Made by a program: the position numbers and the translations under genes
Notes under the pieces: generated by a model
Seen by the model: the letters and a program-made list of their open reading frames with translations, nothing else
What the model was told of the DNA's origin: nothing
Databases searched by the model: none
Shown: positions 54,431 through 63,275 of the stretch, in pieces
How positions within the stretch are numbered: position 1 is the stretch's first letter
How the letters are laid out: each line of letters starts with the position of its first letter
From: Paenibacillus macerans
GTDB taxonomy: Bacteria > Bacillota > Bacilli > Paenibacillales > Paenibacillaceae
Length of the DNA stretch: 64,000 bases
Reading direction: 5' to 3'
NCBI RefSeq assembly: GCF_900454495.1
Contig: NZ_UGSI01000001.1
Location: 2,604,001-2,668,000, forward strand

Positions 54431-55543
54431 GTGATTACTATAAGCCTGTGCATGATCGTGAAGAACGAAGAAGCTGCCATCGGGCGATGCCTGGAAACGG
54501 CGGCTGACCTCGTCGATGAAATTGTGATTGTCGATACCGGTTCGACTGACGACACTAAATCCGTTGTCAGCCGTTTTACCTCGCAGTTTTATACGTTCAA
54601 CTGGGTCGACGATTTTGCCGCCGCACGGAATTACGCCTTCGAACAGGCGACGATGGATTTTATTCTTTGGCTGGACGCGGATGATGTCATCGAGCCGGCG
54701 GACCGGGACAAACTGCGCGAATTAAAGCAAACGCTTGATCCTAACGCGGATTCCGTTACCATGTTGTATCATCTTAGCAAGGACGAGTACGGGAACGTTA
54801 CGTTCAGTCTGAGGCGTAACCGGCTCGTCCGGCGATCACGGAATTTCCGCTGGATCGGCCCGGTTCATGAATACTTGGAAGTCGGCGGCCATACCGTACA
54901 CAGCGATATCGCCATTACCCATCTCAGCAAAAATGACGGGAAAGATTCGGATCGCAATTTAAAAATATATGAACGCCGCCTGTCCGTAGAAGAAGAACTC
55001 ACTCCCAGGGATATCTATTATTATGCTAACGAACTAAAGGATCACGGGTTTCACCGCAAAGCAATCCGGTATTATGAGACGTTCTTGAACGGAGGCAAGG
55101 GCTGGATCGAAGATAATATTTCAGCCTGCGGCAAGCTGGCCGACTGTTACCATGCCTTGGGGGACCGCCAATCAGAGCTGGAAGCTACCCTGCGTTCCTT
55201 GCAATATGACCACCCACGGGCTGAATTCTGCTGTAGGCTCGGGTACCATTTTCTTAACGAACAAAACTATAAAGCCGCTATTTTCTGGTATAGGTCGGCG
55301 ATTCAAGCAAAACCGGAGGATGATCACTTAGGATTTGCCAATCCCGCCTTCTGGACCTGGCTGCCGCATTTGCAATTAAGCGTATGCTACGACCGGATCG
55401 GCAAATACGAACTTGCTTCCCAGCACAATGAACTTGCCCTGCATTACCGGCCGGAGGACCCGCGGATGCTGAAGAACCGGGAATACTTCCGAACGAGACT
55501 TGAGCAGCCCCTTGAAGCAGCAGCAGGGGGAATGTCTTCATGA
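54431..55543 (+). CDS. Family 2 glycosyltransferase with TPR-like tail
   Basis: 370 residues, GTG start. GT-A domain: ISLCMIVKNEEAAIGRCLET at the N terminus, VDTGSTDDT (about 36-44), WLDADD near residues 80-85 (DxD metal site) and WIGPVHEY. The C-terminal 180 residues are helical repeats (YYYANELKDHGFHRKAIRYY, KLADCYHALGD, LQLSVCYDRIGKYELA) like TPRs. This GT2-TPR fusion is common next to collagen-like spore surface proteins and probably transfers the first sugar to Thr residues of GXT repeats. Overlaps the next gene by ATGA. Confidence 0.85.
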   Translation: MITISLCMIVKNEEAAIGRCLETAADLVDEIVIVDTGSTDDTKSVVSRFTSQFYTFNWVDDFAAARNYAFEQATMDFILWLDADDVIEPADRDKLRELKQTLDPNADSVTMLYHLSKDEYGNVTFSLRRNRLVRRSRNFRWIGPVHEYLEVGGHTVHSDIAITHLSKNDGKDSDRNLKIYERRLSVEEELTPRDIYYYANELKDHGFHRKAIRYYETFLNGGKGWIEDNISACGKLADCYHALGDRQSELEATLRSLQYDHPRAEFCCRLGYHFLNEQNYKAAIFWYRSAIQAKPEDDHLGFANPAFWTWLPHLQLSVCYDRIGKYELASQHNELALHYRPEDPRMLKNREYFRTRLEQPLEAAAGGMSS

Positions 55544-57147
55544 GCGGGGGAATACTTCGTATTTTGATTGGAAGTCCGATCCGCCAGCAGCCCGAAATTC
55601 TCCAAAGATTTCTAGCCTCGCTCGCGAACCTTGAACGAACTTCCTATGAGGCTGTCTTCTTTTTTATCGACGATAACGACGATCCGGCATCTGCCGAACT
55701 GCTTCAAAAATTTTCTTCTCATCACGCCGGAACGATCATCAAGCGGATGACCTCGTCCTCCGATTACATCCGCAACGACACAACTCATTATTGGAACGAG
55801 CATTTAGTCTGGAAAGTGGCGGGTTATAAAAATATATTTATTCAGCATGCCCGAGAGCAGCAATTCGACGGCCTTTTTCTCGTCGATTCGGATATTCTGC
55901 TTCACCCGCATACGATAGAACAGCTTCTGGAGGCCAAGGTGGACATCGTTTCGGAAGTGTTCTGGACCCGGTGGCAGCCCGAGGCCGAACCCCAGCCCCA
56001 GGTTTGGTTGCAAGATGAGTACACCCAGTGGGTGCAAAAACGGGGCGAGCAGCTTAACGATGAACAAATTGCAGAGCGATATAAATCGTTCATAGACATG
56101 CTGCGTACTCCGGGGTTTTATGAAGTAGGAGGACTGGGCGCTTGCACCTTGATCGGCAGACGGGCACTGGATGCCGGCGTGAACTTTCGGCCGATTCCGA
56201 ATTTGTCGTTCTGGGGTGAAGACCGTCATTTTTGCATCCGTGCCGCCGCTCTTGGCTTGTCTTTATATGCGGATACTCATTTTCCCGCGTACCACATTTA
56301 TCGGAATAGCGATTTGCCTGGGGCCGACGACTTTCTTGCTCATTATGAGAAGCCAACCCCCATTCCTGTCCGATCCGAAAAAAACACTAAGGCAGCAATT
56401 CCTTCCGCGAGCCAACCGGATGGGTCCGGATGCGCGGATTTCCTTCGCCGTCACCTCCCCCTCACCTTGTCAATGATCGTGAGAAACGAGGCCGGACGGT
56501 ATCTGAAGCAAGCCTTGCAAGAACATAGCGCCTATATCGGTCAAGCGGTCGTCATTGACGACGGAAGCACCGATGAGTCGGTTGATGTGGTTATGGATAC
56601 GCTGCAGGGACTTCCCGTCAAACTCGTCCGCAACTCAAGGTCCAAATTCGACAATGAAGTCGAGCTGCGCCGGCAGCAATGGCAGGAGACGATTCGTACC
56701 GATCCAACATGGATTCTTAATCTGGATGCCGATGAATGGTTTGAACGGCGCTTCGCCGAAGAAATCGAAGGAATGCTTCAGCAAAACGAGACGGATGTGT
56801 TCTGTTTCCGTTTATACGATTTTTGGAACGCAACGCATTACCGGGAAGACGCCTACTGGCGTTCGCATTTGACCTACCGTCCGTTTCTGGTTCGTTACCG
56901 CCCATCCTTCACCTACCGTTGGAAAGAAACGCCTCAGCACTGCGGCCGATTTCCCGCAAATATATTTGAATTGCCGCATCGGCTTTCTCCCCTTCGAGTG
57001 AAGCACTTCGGCTGGGCCAAGGAAGAGGATCGGCACGAAAAGCTGCACCGCTACCGGGAGCTGGATCCCGGCGGCGCTTACGGCTGGCGGGAACAATACG
57101 ACTCGATTTTAGATCCCGTGCCGAATTTGGTGGAATGGACTGAGTAA
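55540..57147 (+). CDS. Double-domain glycosyltransferase
   Basis: 535 residues, overlapping the previous gene by 4 bases. First domain (about 1-270): LRILIGSPIRQQPEILQRFL, GLFLVDSDILLHPHTI (metal site) and FWGEDRHFCIRAAALG. Second domain (about 300-535): GT2 start LPLTLSMIVRNEAGRYLKQA, VVIDDGSTDESVD, WILNLDADEWFERRF (DxD). Two catalytic domains in one chain suggest sequential sugar transfer. Part of the second domain is duplicated as a fragment at 48708-48906. Confidence 0.83.
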   Translation: MSGGILRILIGSPIRQQPEILQRFLASLANLERTSYEAVFFFIDDNDDPASAELLQKFSSHHAGTIIKRMTSSSDYIRNDTTHYWNEHLVWKVAGYKNIFIQHAREQQFDGLFLVDSDILLHPHTIEQLLEAKVDIVSEVFWTRWQPEAEPQPQVWLQDEYTQWVQKRGEQLNDEQIAERYKSFIDMLRTPGFYEVGGLGACTLIGRRALDAGVNFRPIPNLSFWGEDRHFCIRAAALGLSLYADTHFPAYHIYRNSDLPGADDFLAHYEKPTPIPVRSEKNTKAAIPSASQPDGSGCADFLRRHLPLTLSMIVRNEAGRYLKQALQEHSAYIGQAVVIDDGSTDESVDVVMDTLQGLPVKLVRNSRSKFDNEVELRRQQWQETIRTDPTWILNLDADEWFERRFAEEIEGMLQQNETDVFCFRLYDFWNATHYREDAYWRSHLTYRPFLVRYRPSFTYRWKETPQHCGRFPANIFELPHRLSPLRVKHFGWAKEEDRHEKLHRYRELDPGGAYGWREQYDSILDPVPNLVEWTE

Positions 57148-57182
57148 GCGGCTTATCGCAATGAAAGGAGATAACAACTGAA

Positions 57183-58124
57183 ATGGATGTTATTCATACG
57201 TTGCCCTTGTTCATCCGCCCGGAAAACCGGGAAGCGGACATCGCGATGGCTTTCGAGTGCTTGAAAAGCCTTGGCGCTTCCCGCGACCATCATGTTGTCA
57301 TTTACAACCAAGGATCGCTGTCATTCGAGGAAGTGGAATCCCTAGTCACACGAAGCGAAGTGTCGGCCGACATTCTCGGAAGCGGCAACAATGATGGGAT
57401 CGCGTTCGCCCGCCAGGCATGCTTCAACTATATCGAGCAGCAATATCCGAGTGTTCCGTTTATATCGGAGATTCACGTCGACATGCTGTTTCCTCGGAAT
57501 TGGTATGCACCTCTAATTTCTTTCTTAACGTCATCCGATGAACCCATGATTTGTCCAGGCCTTCTAACGGCCTACGGAGAGCTGCAGCCGCTGGGAAAAC
57601 GGATCGATCTTCCCTCTTCGCCCGAAGCCATTTTGCAGCTTCTGGAGCAATTGCCTCGGGAGGGGCTGAAACCGGGATTTGTACATCCGGTCCTGCATCG
57701 TGCTGAGCTTCTCCGCGAGTTTGGGGGTTACGATGTTCGTTTTTTGCAGGGCACACAGGGATTCGAGGATGACAGTCTGTTGTTGGCTTATGCCTACTAC
57801 ATGGGCACCCGTAGCGGATGGCGCCCCAAATGCTGTTTATCCAGTTGGGTTTACCACGCCACGCTCGCTCAGCGCATGTCTTTGCCCAATTTTGGAACGG
57901 AAGTTCTTCGCAACGAAGAAGGTCTGGCAAGCCAGTATGGTGCTTACGGTTTCCGGCAATTGTCCCGCCTTCATGGAGATCATTCCGGCTTCCGGGATCT
58001 CTTCCATAAATACATCCCTTTGAGAAAGAGTGAGGAACTTATGACTTGCGAAATGCAAGGGACATATCAGAATCAGGTTTGGGATCGAATTTGGTCGGGA
58101 AATGTCTCTTACGAGTGGGATTAG
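57183..58124 (+). CDS. Glycosyltransferase (GT2-like), split from the next gene by an in-frame TAG
   Basis: 313 residues, ATG with AAAGGAG upstream. N-terminal HTLPLFIRPENREADIAMAF, a GT-A-like core (GNNDGIAFARQACFNYIEQQ, FISEIHVDMLFPRNWY), GFVHPVLHRAELLREFGGYD and GFEDDSLLLAYAY. The last 35 residues (VWDRIWSGNVSYEWD) look like the start of a methyltransferase domain. The stop (58122-58124, TAG) is followed in the same frame by LSQTIYEQIREVI and the methyltransferase of the next entry. A single-base CAG-to-TAG change would explain the split. Confidence 0.75.
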   Translation: MDVIHTLPLFIRPENREADIAMAFECLKSLGASRDHHVVIYNQGSLSFEEVESLVTRSEVSADILGSGNNDGIAFARQACFNYIEQQYPSVPFISEIHVDMLFPRNWYAPLISFLTSSDEPMICPGLLTAYGELQPLGKRIDLPSSPEAILQLLEQLPREGLKPGFVHPVLHRAELLREFGGYDVRFLQGTQGFEDDSLLLAYAYYMGTRSGWRPKCCLSSWVYHATLAQRMSLPNFGTEVLRNEEGLASQYGAYGFRQLSRLHGDHSGFRDLFHKYIPLRKSEELMTCEMQGTYQNQVWDRIWSGNVSYEWD

Positions 58125-58166
58125 CTCAGCCAAACGATCTACGAGCAAATTCGAGAAGTAATCACC

Positions 58167-58826
58167 TTGAATGACCGTGTACAAATTGCTGAAGCTGGTT
58201 CGGGGACGGGCAAAGTCTCCTTAAAACTGGCGGAAGAAGGTGCTAACGTAACTTTGATCGACCTTTCGGAACAAGCCCTGAGAAACAGCCGGCAAGCCTT
58301 TTTCGAGAGACATGTCCCCGCGACCTTTCTTCAAGCCGACATTCGGAATACCGGACTTCCAGATGCCCGATTCGACTTGACCTGGAATGCCGGTGTGCTT
58401 GAACACTTCGAAGAGGATGAGCAAGTCGCGATGCTGCGGGAAATGGCCCGGATTACCAAGCCGGGAGGGACAATACTGGTGATGACGCCAAACGCGAGAT
58501 GCTTGCCTTATGTGGTGGGGAAAGCGATCGCGGAAAAAGAAGGAACATGGATGTACGGCAAAGAACATCCGGTGACTAGCTTGCGGACCGTTGCCGAACG
58601 GAGCGGGCTTGTATTTCTGGAAGAGAAGCACACCGGGTTTCTTGACAGCCTTGCTTTTCTCGATTTCATTCATGAGTCCGAACCTGTTAAAACAGCCTTC
58701 CGTTCATGGTATGAGTCGCTTCATTCATCGCAGAAGGATAACTTCCCCGGTTATCTGCTCGTTACCATTTGTCGGGTTCCGCTGCTTGAATATGAAAAAC
58801 AAATTGAAATGGTAAACCCTTCCTGA
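58167..58826 (+). CDS. SAM-dependent class I methyltransferase
   Basis: 219 residues in the same frame as the preceding gene. Motif I AEAGSGTGKVSLKLAEEGA near residue 10, acidic loop VTLIDLSEQAL, motif post-I DLTWNAGVLEHFEEDEQVAM, and PGGTILVMTPNA. It would methylate a sugar or glycan chain made by the neighbouring glycosyltransferases, as in spore-surface glycans. The start is uncertain (TTG/ATG near 58167) because it may originally have been the second half of a bifunctional protein. No good ribosome site precedes it. Confidence 0.78.
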   Translation: MNDRVQIAEAGSGTGKVSLKLAEEGANVTLIDLSEQALRNSRQAFFERHVPATFLQADIRNTGLPDARFDLTWNAGVLEHFEEDEQVAMLREMARITKPGGTILVMTPNARCLPYVVGKAIAEKEGTWMYGKEHPVTSLRTVAERSGLVFLEEKHTGFLDSLAFLDFIHESEPVKTAFRSWYESLHSSQKDNFPGYLLVTICRVPLLEYEKQIEMVNPS

Positions 58827-58945
58827 CCAAGCGAACAGAACTGTCATTACCAGAAAAAAATTTCCCCTTCTCAGAATGTTTAACCAGGCCAACCATTCCT
58901 TGTAGAAAGGAAGTCAATAATGCGGTAAACTGGGTAAAGTAAAAT

Positions 58946-58985
58946 AGAGCAGAGCCGGGAGAACTCTGCTCTTTGTTTATTTTTG
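58946..58985 (+). terminator. Intrinsic terminator of the glycosylation operon
   Basis: AGAGCAGAG / CTCTGCTCT hairpin with 9-base loop, followed by TTGTTTATTTTT, 120 bases after the methyltransferase gene. Confidence 0.85.
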
Positions 58986-59095
58986 TAACAAAATTCCCTT
59001 CTGCGATGATGTTTTTTACCTTCTCGTTGGAGGTGACGCTTAGCTGTCTCTGCAAAACTCCGTTATCATTTTTCATCAGACCTTCGACCGTGGCC

Positions 59096-59132
59096 TAAAA
59101 TAAAAAACTAAACCACCCTATGCGGGTGGTTT
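59096..59132 (-). terminator. Intrinsic terminator of the exported-protein operon
   Basis: AAACCACCC / GGGTGGTTT stem with 5-base loop, followed on the minus strand by AGTTTTTTATTTT. Confidence 0.85.
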
Positions 59133-59200
59133 TAACTAATTAACTGTACCGAAATAGCCACAACTGACTATTTCTTTAGCAGCATCTTTTTATCAGAAAA

Positions 59201-59773
59201 TTATCGGAGTTCTGTGGCCGTTCCATTAGACCAACTGCCTGTTCCGTTGACACTTTTGGTACCGGTTGATTTGGACAATTCAATATAAACAATATTGCCA
59301 TTTTTACGTTCCCAAAATAGTATGGCTTCATCAGAGGAGTTGCTTAAGAGAAGGGCTGGAAAACGATCACCAACTTGCAAAGAGTTCTTTCTCTCTTCAC
59401 TGAAAAAAGCCTTATTAAATGAGCTGGCTTCTTCTTTACTAAGATTTTTGACAAATTCAATATCGACATCACCAACATTTATTAATTTCCAATCTTTAAT
59501 CTTTTCACCTTTAATCTCTATTAACTTGTTCTTTCCCTTTTCCCAACTCTTGTTCAAAAAATCCAATACTTCCGGTTTTGTGACTTCAGTAAAAGGTTTG
59601 TGATCGCGAACTTCTGCTTTTTCATCCAGTAACTGTGGTTTAATATCGGTATAAGGTTTCTGATCATTTATTTCCACCTGTTCTTGATCATTGCTTGCAA
59701 ATGAGTAGGATGCAAAACCGATTGCCAATATAGAAACTGTGGAAAGCAAGGCTATTATTTTTTTAGCTTTCAT
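59201..59773 (-). CDS. Exported protein, unknown
   Basis: 190 residues, ATG with GGAGATG upstream. Signal peptide KKIIALLSTVSILAIGFASY with cleavage near SFASND, an acidic linker with a repeated DQKPYTDIKPQ/DHKPFTEVTKP motif, then an alpha/beta region (KLINVGDVDIEFVKNLSKEE, FPALLLSNSSDEAILFWERK). The mature protein ends in a Gly/Ser/Thr stretch. No family recognised. It follows the next upstream gene on the same strand by 14 bases, so the two form an operon. Confidence 0.68.
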   Translation of the reverse strand: MKAKKIIALLSTVSILAIGFASYSFASNDQEQVEINDQKPYTDIKPQLLDEKAEVRDHKPFTEVTKPEVLDFLNKSWEKGKNKLIEIKGEKIKDWKLINVGDVDIEFVKNLSKEEASSFNKAFFSEERKNSLQVGDRFPALLLSNSSDEAILFWERKNGNIVYIELSKSTGTKSVNGTGSWSNGTATELR

Positions 59774-59787
59774 TGGAAATCATCTCC

Positions 59788-60171
59788 TTATGGCCAGTAT
59801 TCATTACCGCCGAAATCGTCACCTTCACCTGAATCCGTCTCACGGTAGATATTGTACGGCATCCAGTAACTTGACGAACTAGGGTGCGTGCAATATGCCG
59901 TTTTGGCTCCAGATGCCGGATAACCATCATCTTCTTTTGAGCCTACAAATTCACCGTCCTGATAAAATTCAAAATAGACGCGAGTATATACATAAACTGG
60001 GTCTCCTGGGCCGTCATCCGCTGATACAGCACCCTGAACATAGTCCCGACTACAACCATAACTAATACCGGCGCTATATTCCAACCAAGCACTTGCATTT
60101 GACACAAATGAAAAACTTAAGATTAATGCGAGTATTGAAATTGCAGTTAATCGTTTCCGTAGTCCCCTCAT
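59788..60171 (-). CDS. Exported protein, unknown
   Basis: 127 residues, ATG with GGACAGGA upstream. Signal peptide GLRKRLTAISILALILSFSF, cleavage near SNASAWLEY. The mature part of about 100 residues is Tyr/Ser/Asp-rich with two cysteines (GCSRD, YCTHPSSS) and ends in GGNEYWP. It looks like a small secreted beta protein, perhaps a lactococcin-972-like bacteriocin relative because of the W-xxYS-x-GISYGxSxxY pattern, but that is speculation. Operon partner at 59201. Confidence 0.65.
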   Translation of the reverse strand: MRGLRKRLTAISILALILSFSFVSNASAWLEYSAGISYGCSRDYVQGAVSADDGPGDPVYVYTRVYFEFYQDGEFVGSKEDDGYPASGAKTAYCTHPSSSSYWMPYNIYRETDSGEGDDFGGNEYWP

Positions 60172-60480
60172 TTGTCCTGTCCCCTTTCCTATTTACTTAG
60201 CATCACTAGTGGCTTGGCACTATTTAAAAACTTTATTCCCTCCCAAAGACACCTCCAACTACCCTTATTTAGTTTCCACCACCAGCAATTGGTACAGTAT
60301 AATTATAAAAGGGAAGTATACCCAATTCAAGTCCTGTTTTCCAAAATTGGATTAATGAATGCCTGACAACTTTAACCGTCTATCACTTAAACATTGTAAG
60401 AATTAACCCTCATCATTTCACAGTTTGGGCGAACTTTACCTTTTAGTCGCTCATAGGTCGGCAACTATAAATATTGATAG
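60172..60480. other. Intergenic stretch
   Basis: About 310 bases with no gene seen. It should hold the promoter of the minus-strand exported-protein operon. Confidence 0.5.
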
Positions 60481-61150
60481 TTACTTCATCTCATAAACCA
60501 CGTTGATCATTGCTTGCACTTCGATTTCTCCTGCTTCTACGTGGGCACTTCCCGCACTGTCCATGGCAGCCTCGTTAACCGTCTTGTACTGCACCGAAAT
60601 GCTCGGCATGCTGGCGTTCTCCATGTTGATGCTTACCGCCTGACCCAAGGTGAGGCCAACCGCTTTGACAAGGATGCCCGCTTTCCGGCCCGCATCGGCC
60701 ATTGCTTTTTGGATGACTTCCTCTTCGTATTGATCCGGTTTCTCGGTGCCAAAGCGGATGTCTTCGATTTGATTGGCCCCCGGCAGCGGAAGTCGCATCC
60801 AGGAGCTCTCCTACCTTATCCAGGTTGCGGTAGGTCACATCCAGCGAATAACAGGCCATATACCCGCTGATGGATTCCGCTCCCGTTTTATCGTTATACG
60901 TATAATCGGGGCGGACCGAGAATTGACTGGCTTAGATATTTTTTTATTAATGCCACAAGTTTCCTTGAGCAGTTTGGTCAGTTTGGCCGCTTTCTCGCTG
61001 TTCGATTTCTTCGCTTCCTGGGCTGTTTTCGCTTTGGTGACGACGCCGATGGACAAATAAGCCACATCCGGCTTCACGGTAATCTCGCCTTTTCCTTGAA
61101 CGCTGACAACGTTAGTATTAATACTGCTCTCGGGGGCGTTGGTTGAATTT
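60481..61150 (-). pseudogene. SIMPL-domain (YggE/DUF541-like) exported protein, frameshifted
   Basis: Three minus-strand pieces in order: VVSVQGKGEITVKPDVAYLS and AKTAQEAKKSNSEKAAKLTK (61140-60930); GYMACYSLDVTYRNLDKVGE (about 60860-60800); and ANQIEDIRFGTEKPDQYEEE through VQAMINVVYEMK to 60481. This is the SIMPL/DUF541 domain order, broken by two frameshifts, near 60920 and 60795. The signal peptide and start are lost. Confidence 0.8.
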
Positions 61151-61374
61151 AACTACTAAACACGCTCCACGGACAAATGTTTCAGCAAATAAGAATAATC
61201 GGCGAATAAATTAATTCTAGCCTTTTTCACCCAAACAAGCGTGAATTCAACTGTTAGAAATTGAAATCCCGTCTTTTCGGTTAAATAAGCTCGATCGTTA
61301 ACGACATACTACTGATCCGGGATGTAAGCCCTCGCTAGCTCCAAAAAATGGATTGGCCCACTGATTTTCCGCAA

Positions 61375-61440
61375 GAGTAAAGGGCATATGATTTTCTGCC
61401 CCCATCAAACCGTACGTGAGGTTTTCCCTCATACGGCTTT
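61375..61440 (-). ncRNA. Group II intron 3' remnant (domain V and possible VI)
   Basis: The minus strand at 61440-61407 reads AAAGCCGTATGAGG, loop GAAA, then ACCTCACGTACGGTTT. This is the domain V hairpin with catalytic AGC and GNRA tetraloop. A second hairpin follows (GGGCAGAAAATCATATGCCC, 61396-61377) that could be domain VI. No reverse transcriptase gene is attached, so it is a fossil. Confidence 0.6.
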
Positions 61441-61450
61441 CCGATGTTCG

Positions 61451-61654
61451 TCATTCATGGGCATGCAGATTGAGGATTTGACAGAATATGCATGTTTGTC
61501 CCTGATACTTGCGAAACATAATCTGCTTAGCATCATGATCAACGAAAATCTCCATAGGGTCCTTTTCTTCGATTTCCAACAATCGCCTTAATTCAATGGG
61601 CAACACGACACGCCCCAACTCATCTATCGTCCGAACAATCCCTGTACTTTTCAT
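61451..61654 (-). CDS. AbrB/SpoVT-type regulator, probably truncated
   Basis: 67 residues, ATG with GGGGGAT upstream. The swapped-hairpin DNA-binding domain is complete: MKSTGIVRTIDELGRVVLPI, ELRRLLEIEEKDPMEIFVDH and IMFRKYQGQTCIFCQ. AbrB-like homologues continue after this with a Cys-rich and basic tail. Here the sequence changes at CIFCQ and ends in ILNLHAHE, just before the group II intron remnant. The C-terminal tail seems lost, yet the DNA-binding part could still function. Confidence 0.78.
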   Translation of the reverse strand: MKSTGIVRTIDELGRVVLPIELRRLLEIEEKDPMEIFVDHDAKQIMFRKYQGQTCIFCQILNLHAHE

Positions 61655-61789
61655 GAGTTATCCCCCAAATATTTCTTCATATTCCTAACCTTTGTATATT
61701 TTATCTTATTATATACTGAATCATGAATAAAAGGGATTTTGTAGCTTCATACAAAGGAATTTCATTCAGAACCGGAATTCAATTTCATT

Positions 61790-61892
61790 TTATTTTTCTC
61801 CATCCATTTGCTTTTCTTCCGCTGTTAGTGCGTCGGAGTAAGGCATATAAGACAGATCAATAACACCACCATCAAATTCTGGAGTCTTGATT
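61790..61892 (-). pseudogene. 3' remnant of an unknown gene
   Basis: The minus strand reads TPEFDGGVIDLSYMPYSDAL, then TAEEKQMDGEK-stop, after an in-frame TGA. Coding-like but without start. No family recognised. Confidence 0.35.
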
Positions 61893-62136
61893 CATTATAG
61901 ATATAAAGACCTACCAAGCAGTTGGAAAACCAGAGATTATTTGTTATTCTAAAAAAGTAATCAGGGTCGTCAAGTACCATTGGTAGCGGAATTTGAATCA
62001 CCTTTAGGACACGTATTTACTGACGGAGGGCAGGTTCGTTGTTTGTGGTGTCCTTCCTGCATTCAGATCTTCAACTGCGTGTACTCGAACAGTACATAAC
62101 TTTTCATATAAAAGAATCGCATAGTTTAGCTATAAT
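61893..62136. other. Intergenic stretch before the sigma-factor leader
   Basis: No gene seen. A TATAAT at 62131-62136 could be the -10 box for the sigma pair, but no good -35 lies at the right distance. Confidence 0.45.
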
Positions 62137-62203
62137 ATATCCCTCCAATTTCTAGAGATCAAACTCAAATATGGTCTCTAGTTGTTCTGAGGGATATTTT
62201 TAT
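62137..62203 (+). terminator. Long leader hairpin followed by T-run, candidate attenuator
   Basis: Two nested stems, ATATCCCTC / GAGGGATAT and CTAGAGA / TCTCTAG, followed by TTTTTATG. It lies just after a TATAAT and 75 bases before the split sigma gene. It either ends upstream transcription or attenuates the sigma operon. Confidence 0.65.
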
Positions 62204-62275
62204 GTCTTTTGAGTTGCCTTTTTGCCACCTAGTTCCTATTTACCAAATAAGAGACAAATGAAAGGAGAGGTACAA

Positions 62276-62656
62276 ATGGGCTCAAAACTTGGGGCTTGTG
62301 AAGCAGTTGAAAAAGGGTTTAGCAACTATATTAAAGTATGTCTTAAACACGCTAGCAGGGATTATTTCAAGAAGCTATATCGAGATTCTGTTCTTGTACC
62401 GTTTGATGAATGTGAGCCAAAGATCGCCATTAACATCCGGACAAGTACTACAATAACTTTTGAAGATTATGCAGCACTCTCACAAGCCATTGAGTCTTTG
62501 AGCTCCTCAGAAAAAAAGGTGCTATATCTGAAATTTTTTCAGGACAAAACAGATAAAGAAGTCGCTCAATTTATTGGTGTTACGAGACAGGCCATCACTA
62601 AATCAAAATCGAATGTATTGGTGAAGCTTAAAAGTCACCTGGAGGTTCAATCATAA
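62276..62656 (+). CDS. Sigma-70 region 4-type factor (SigO/YvrI-like, half of a split sigma)
   Basis: 126 residues from the ATG at 62276 with AAAGGAGAGG. The C-terminal half is a sigma region 4 HTH: ALSQAIESLSSSEKKVLYLK, then FFQDKTDKEVAQFIGVTRQA and ITKSKSNVLVKLKSHL. The N-terminal half (CLKHASRDYFKKLYR) does not look like a complete region 2. Bacillus subtilis SigO (YvrI) is such a partial factor that needs the region 2 protein RsoA. The next gene encodes a region 2-like mini-protein, which fits that model. Confidence 0.7.
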   Translation: MGSKLGACEAVEKGFSNYIKVCLKHASRDYFKKLYRDSVLVPFDECEPKIAINIRTSTTITFEDYAALSQAIESLSSSEKKVLYLKFFQDKTDKEVAQFIGVTRQAITKSKSNVLVKLKSHLEVQS

Positions 62657-62728
62657 TTTTTACTGTCGCATGCGTGCTCCTCCTTCTTTAATTGTGATGA
62701 AAACATTAATCAAAGGAGGGCATTGCTT

Positions 62729-62929
62729 ATGCGTGAAGTTATAGATCTGATTCAACCCGCTCAAAACGGTGATACACAGGCTGAAGCCGAACTTATTCAT
62801 CGTTACGAGCCGCTAATTAATAAATACTCGAGACAAAATGGGAGACTTAATGAAGATTGCAAGCAACAATTAATTCTGGAGTTCATTCTTGCTGTTCGTC
62901 GTTTCGATCTCAATCGGTATTATCATTAA
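62729..62929 (+). CDS. RsoA-like sigma region 2 mini-protein
   Basis: 66 residues from the ATG at 62729, with AAAGGAGGG 8 bases upstream. Reads MREVIDLIQPAQNGDTQAEA, then ELIHRYEPLINKYSRQNGRL and LILEFILAVRRFDLNRYYH. The pattern A-x-x-GD-x-xA-x-x-x-L-x-x-Y-xPLI-x-K is that of helix-turn-helix/RsoA and other small sigma region 2-type proteins. Together with the region 4 protein 72 bases upstream it would form a two-subunit sigma factor. Confidence 0.7.
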   Translation: MREVIDLIQPAQNGDTQAEAELIHRYEPLINKYSRQNGRLNEDCKQQLILEFILAVRRFDLNRYYH

Positions 62930-63275
62930 AATAATAAATAAGCGCTGTATAAGTAATCGGAGCTTGTTTTTATATACTTTTTTTCACCTGCAAGTAGGCT
63001 TTTGTGAAATAAATGCGGTCCCTTGAAATTAGGGAGTCGAAAAGAATCCTCACCCCCAATTTTTCCTTTTAAAATTTAAAACAATTGCTATTTTCAGTTG
63101 ACTTCATTGCGGCAACCTAGCGAAAAATAGATATTGCAGCCTATGGAGATTATCAGTTTTATCGTCTTGGTCGAAAAGGGGGAGCCCCTATGCTTCCCCT
63201 TTCTTTTTTATGATGGTTATAAGCGTTCGATTTTTTAACTCATTGCGTAACTAATTACTATCACAAAATTAAAAG
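62930..63275. other. Intergenic stretch with terminator
   Basis: No supported gene. It contains the terminator at 63174-63210 and AT-rich sequence before the small gene at 63276. If the split sigma factor has a local target promoter it should lie here. Confidence 0.5.
63174..63210 (+). terminator. Intrinsic terminator
   Basis: AAGGGGGAGC / GCTTCCCCTT stem with CCCTAT loop, then TCTTTTTTA. It lies about 245 bases after the sigma mini-protein gene and 65 bases before the next small gene. Confidence 0.8.

Noticed and set aside
58762..59076. 104-codon minus-strand frame behind the methyltransferase gene
   Set aside because: Overlaps the methyltransferase 3' end and its terminator; no clear family, perhaps old transposase sequence but too weak to call.
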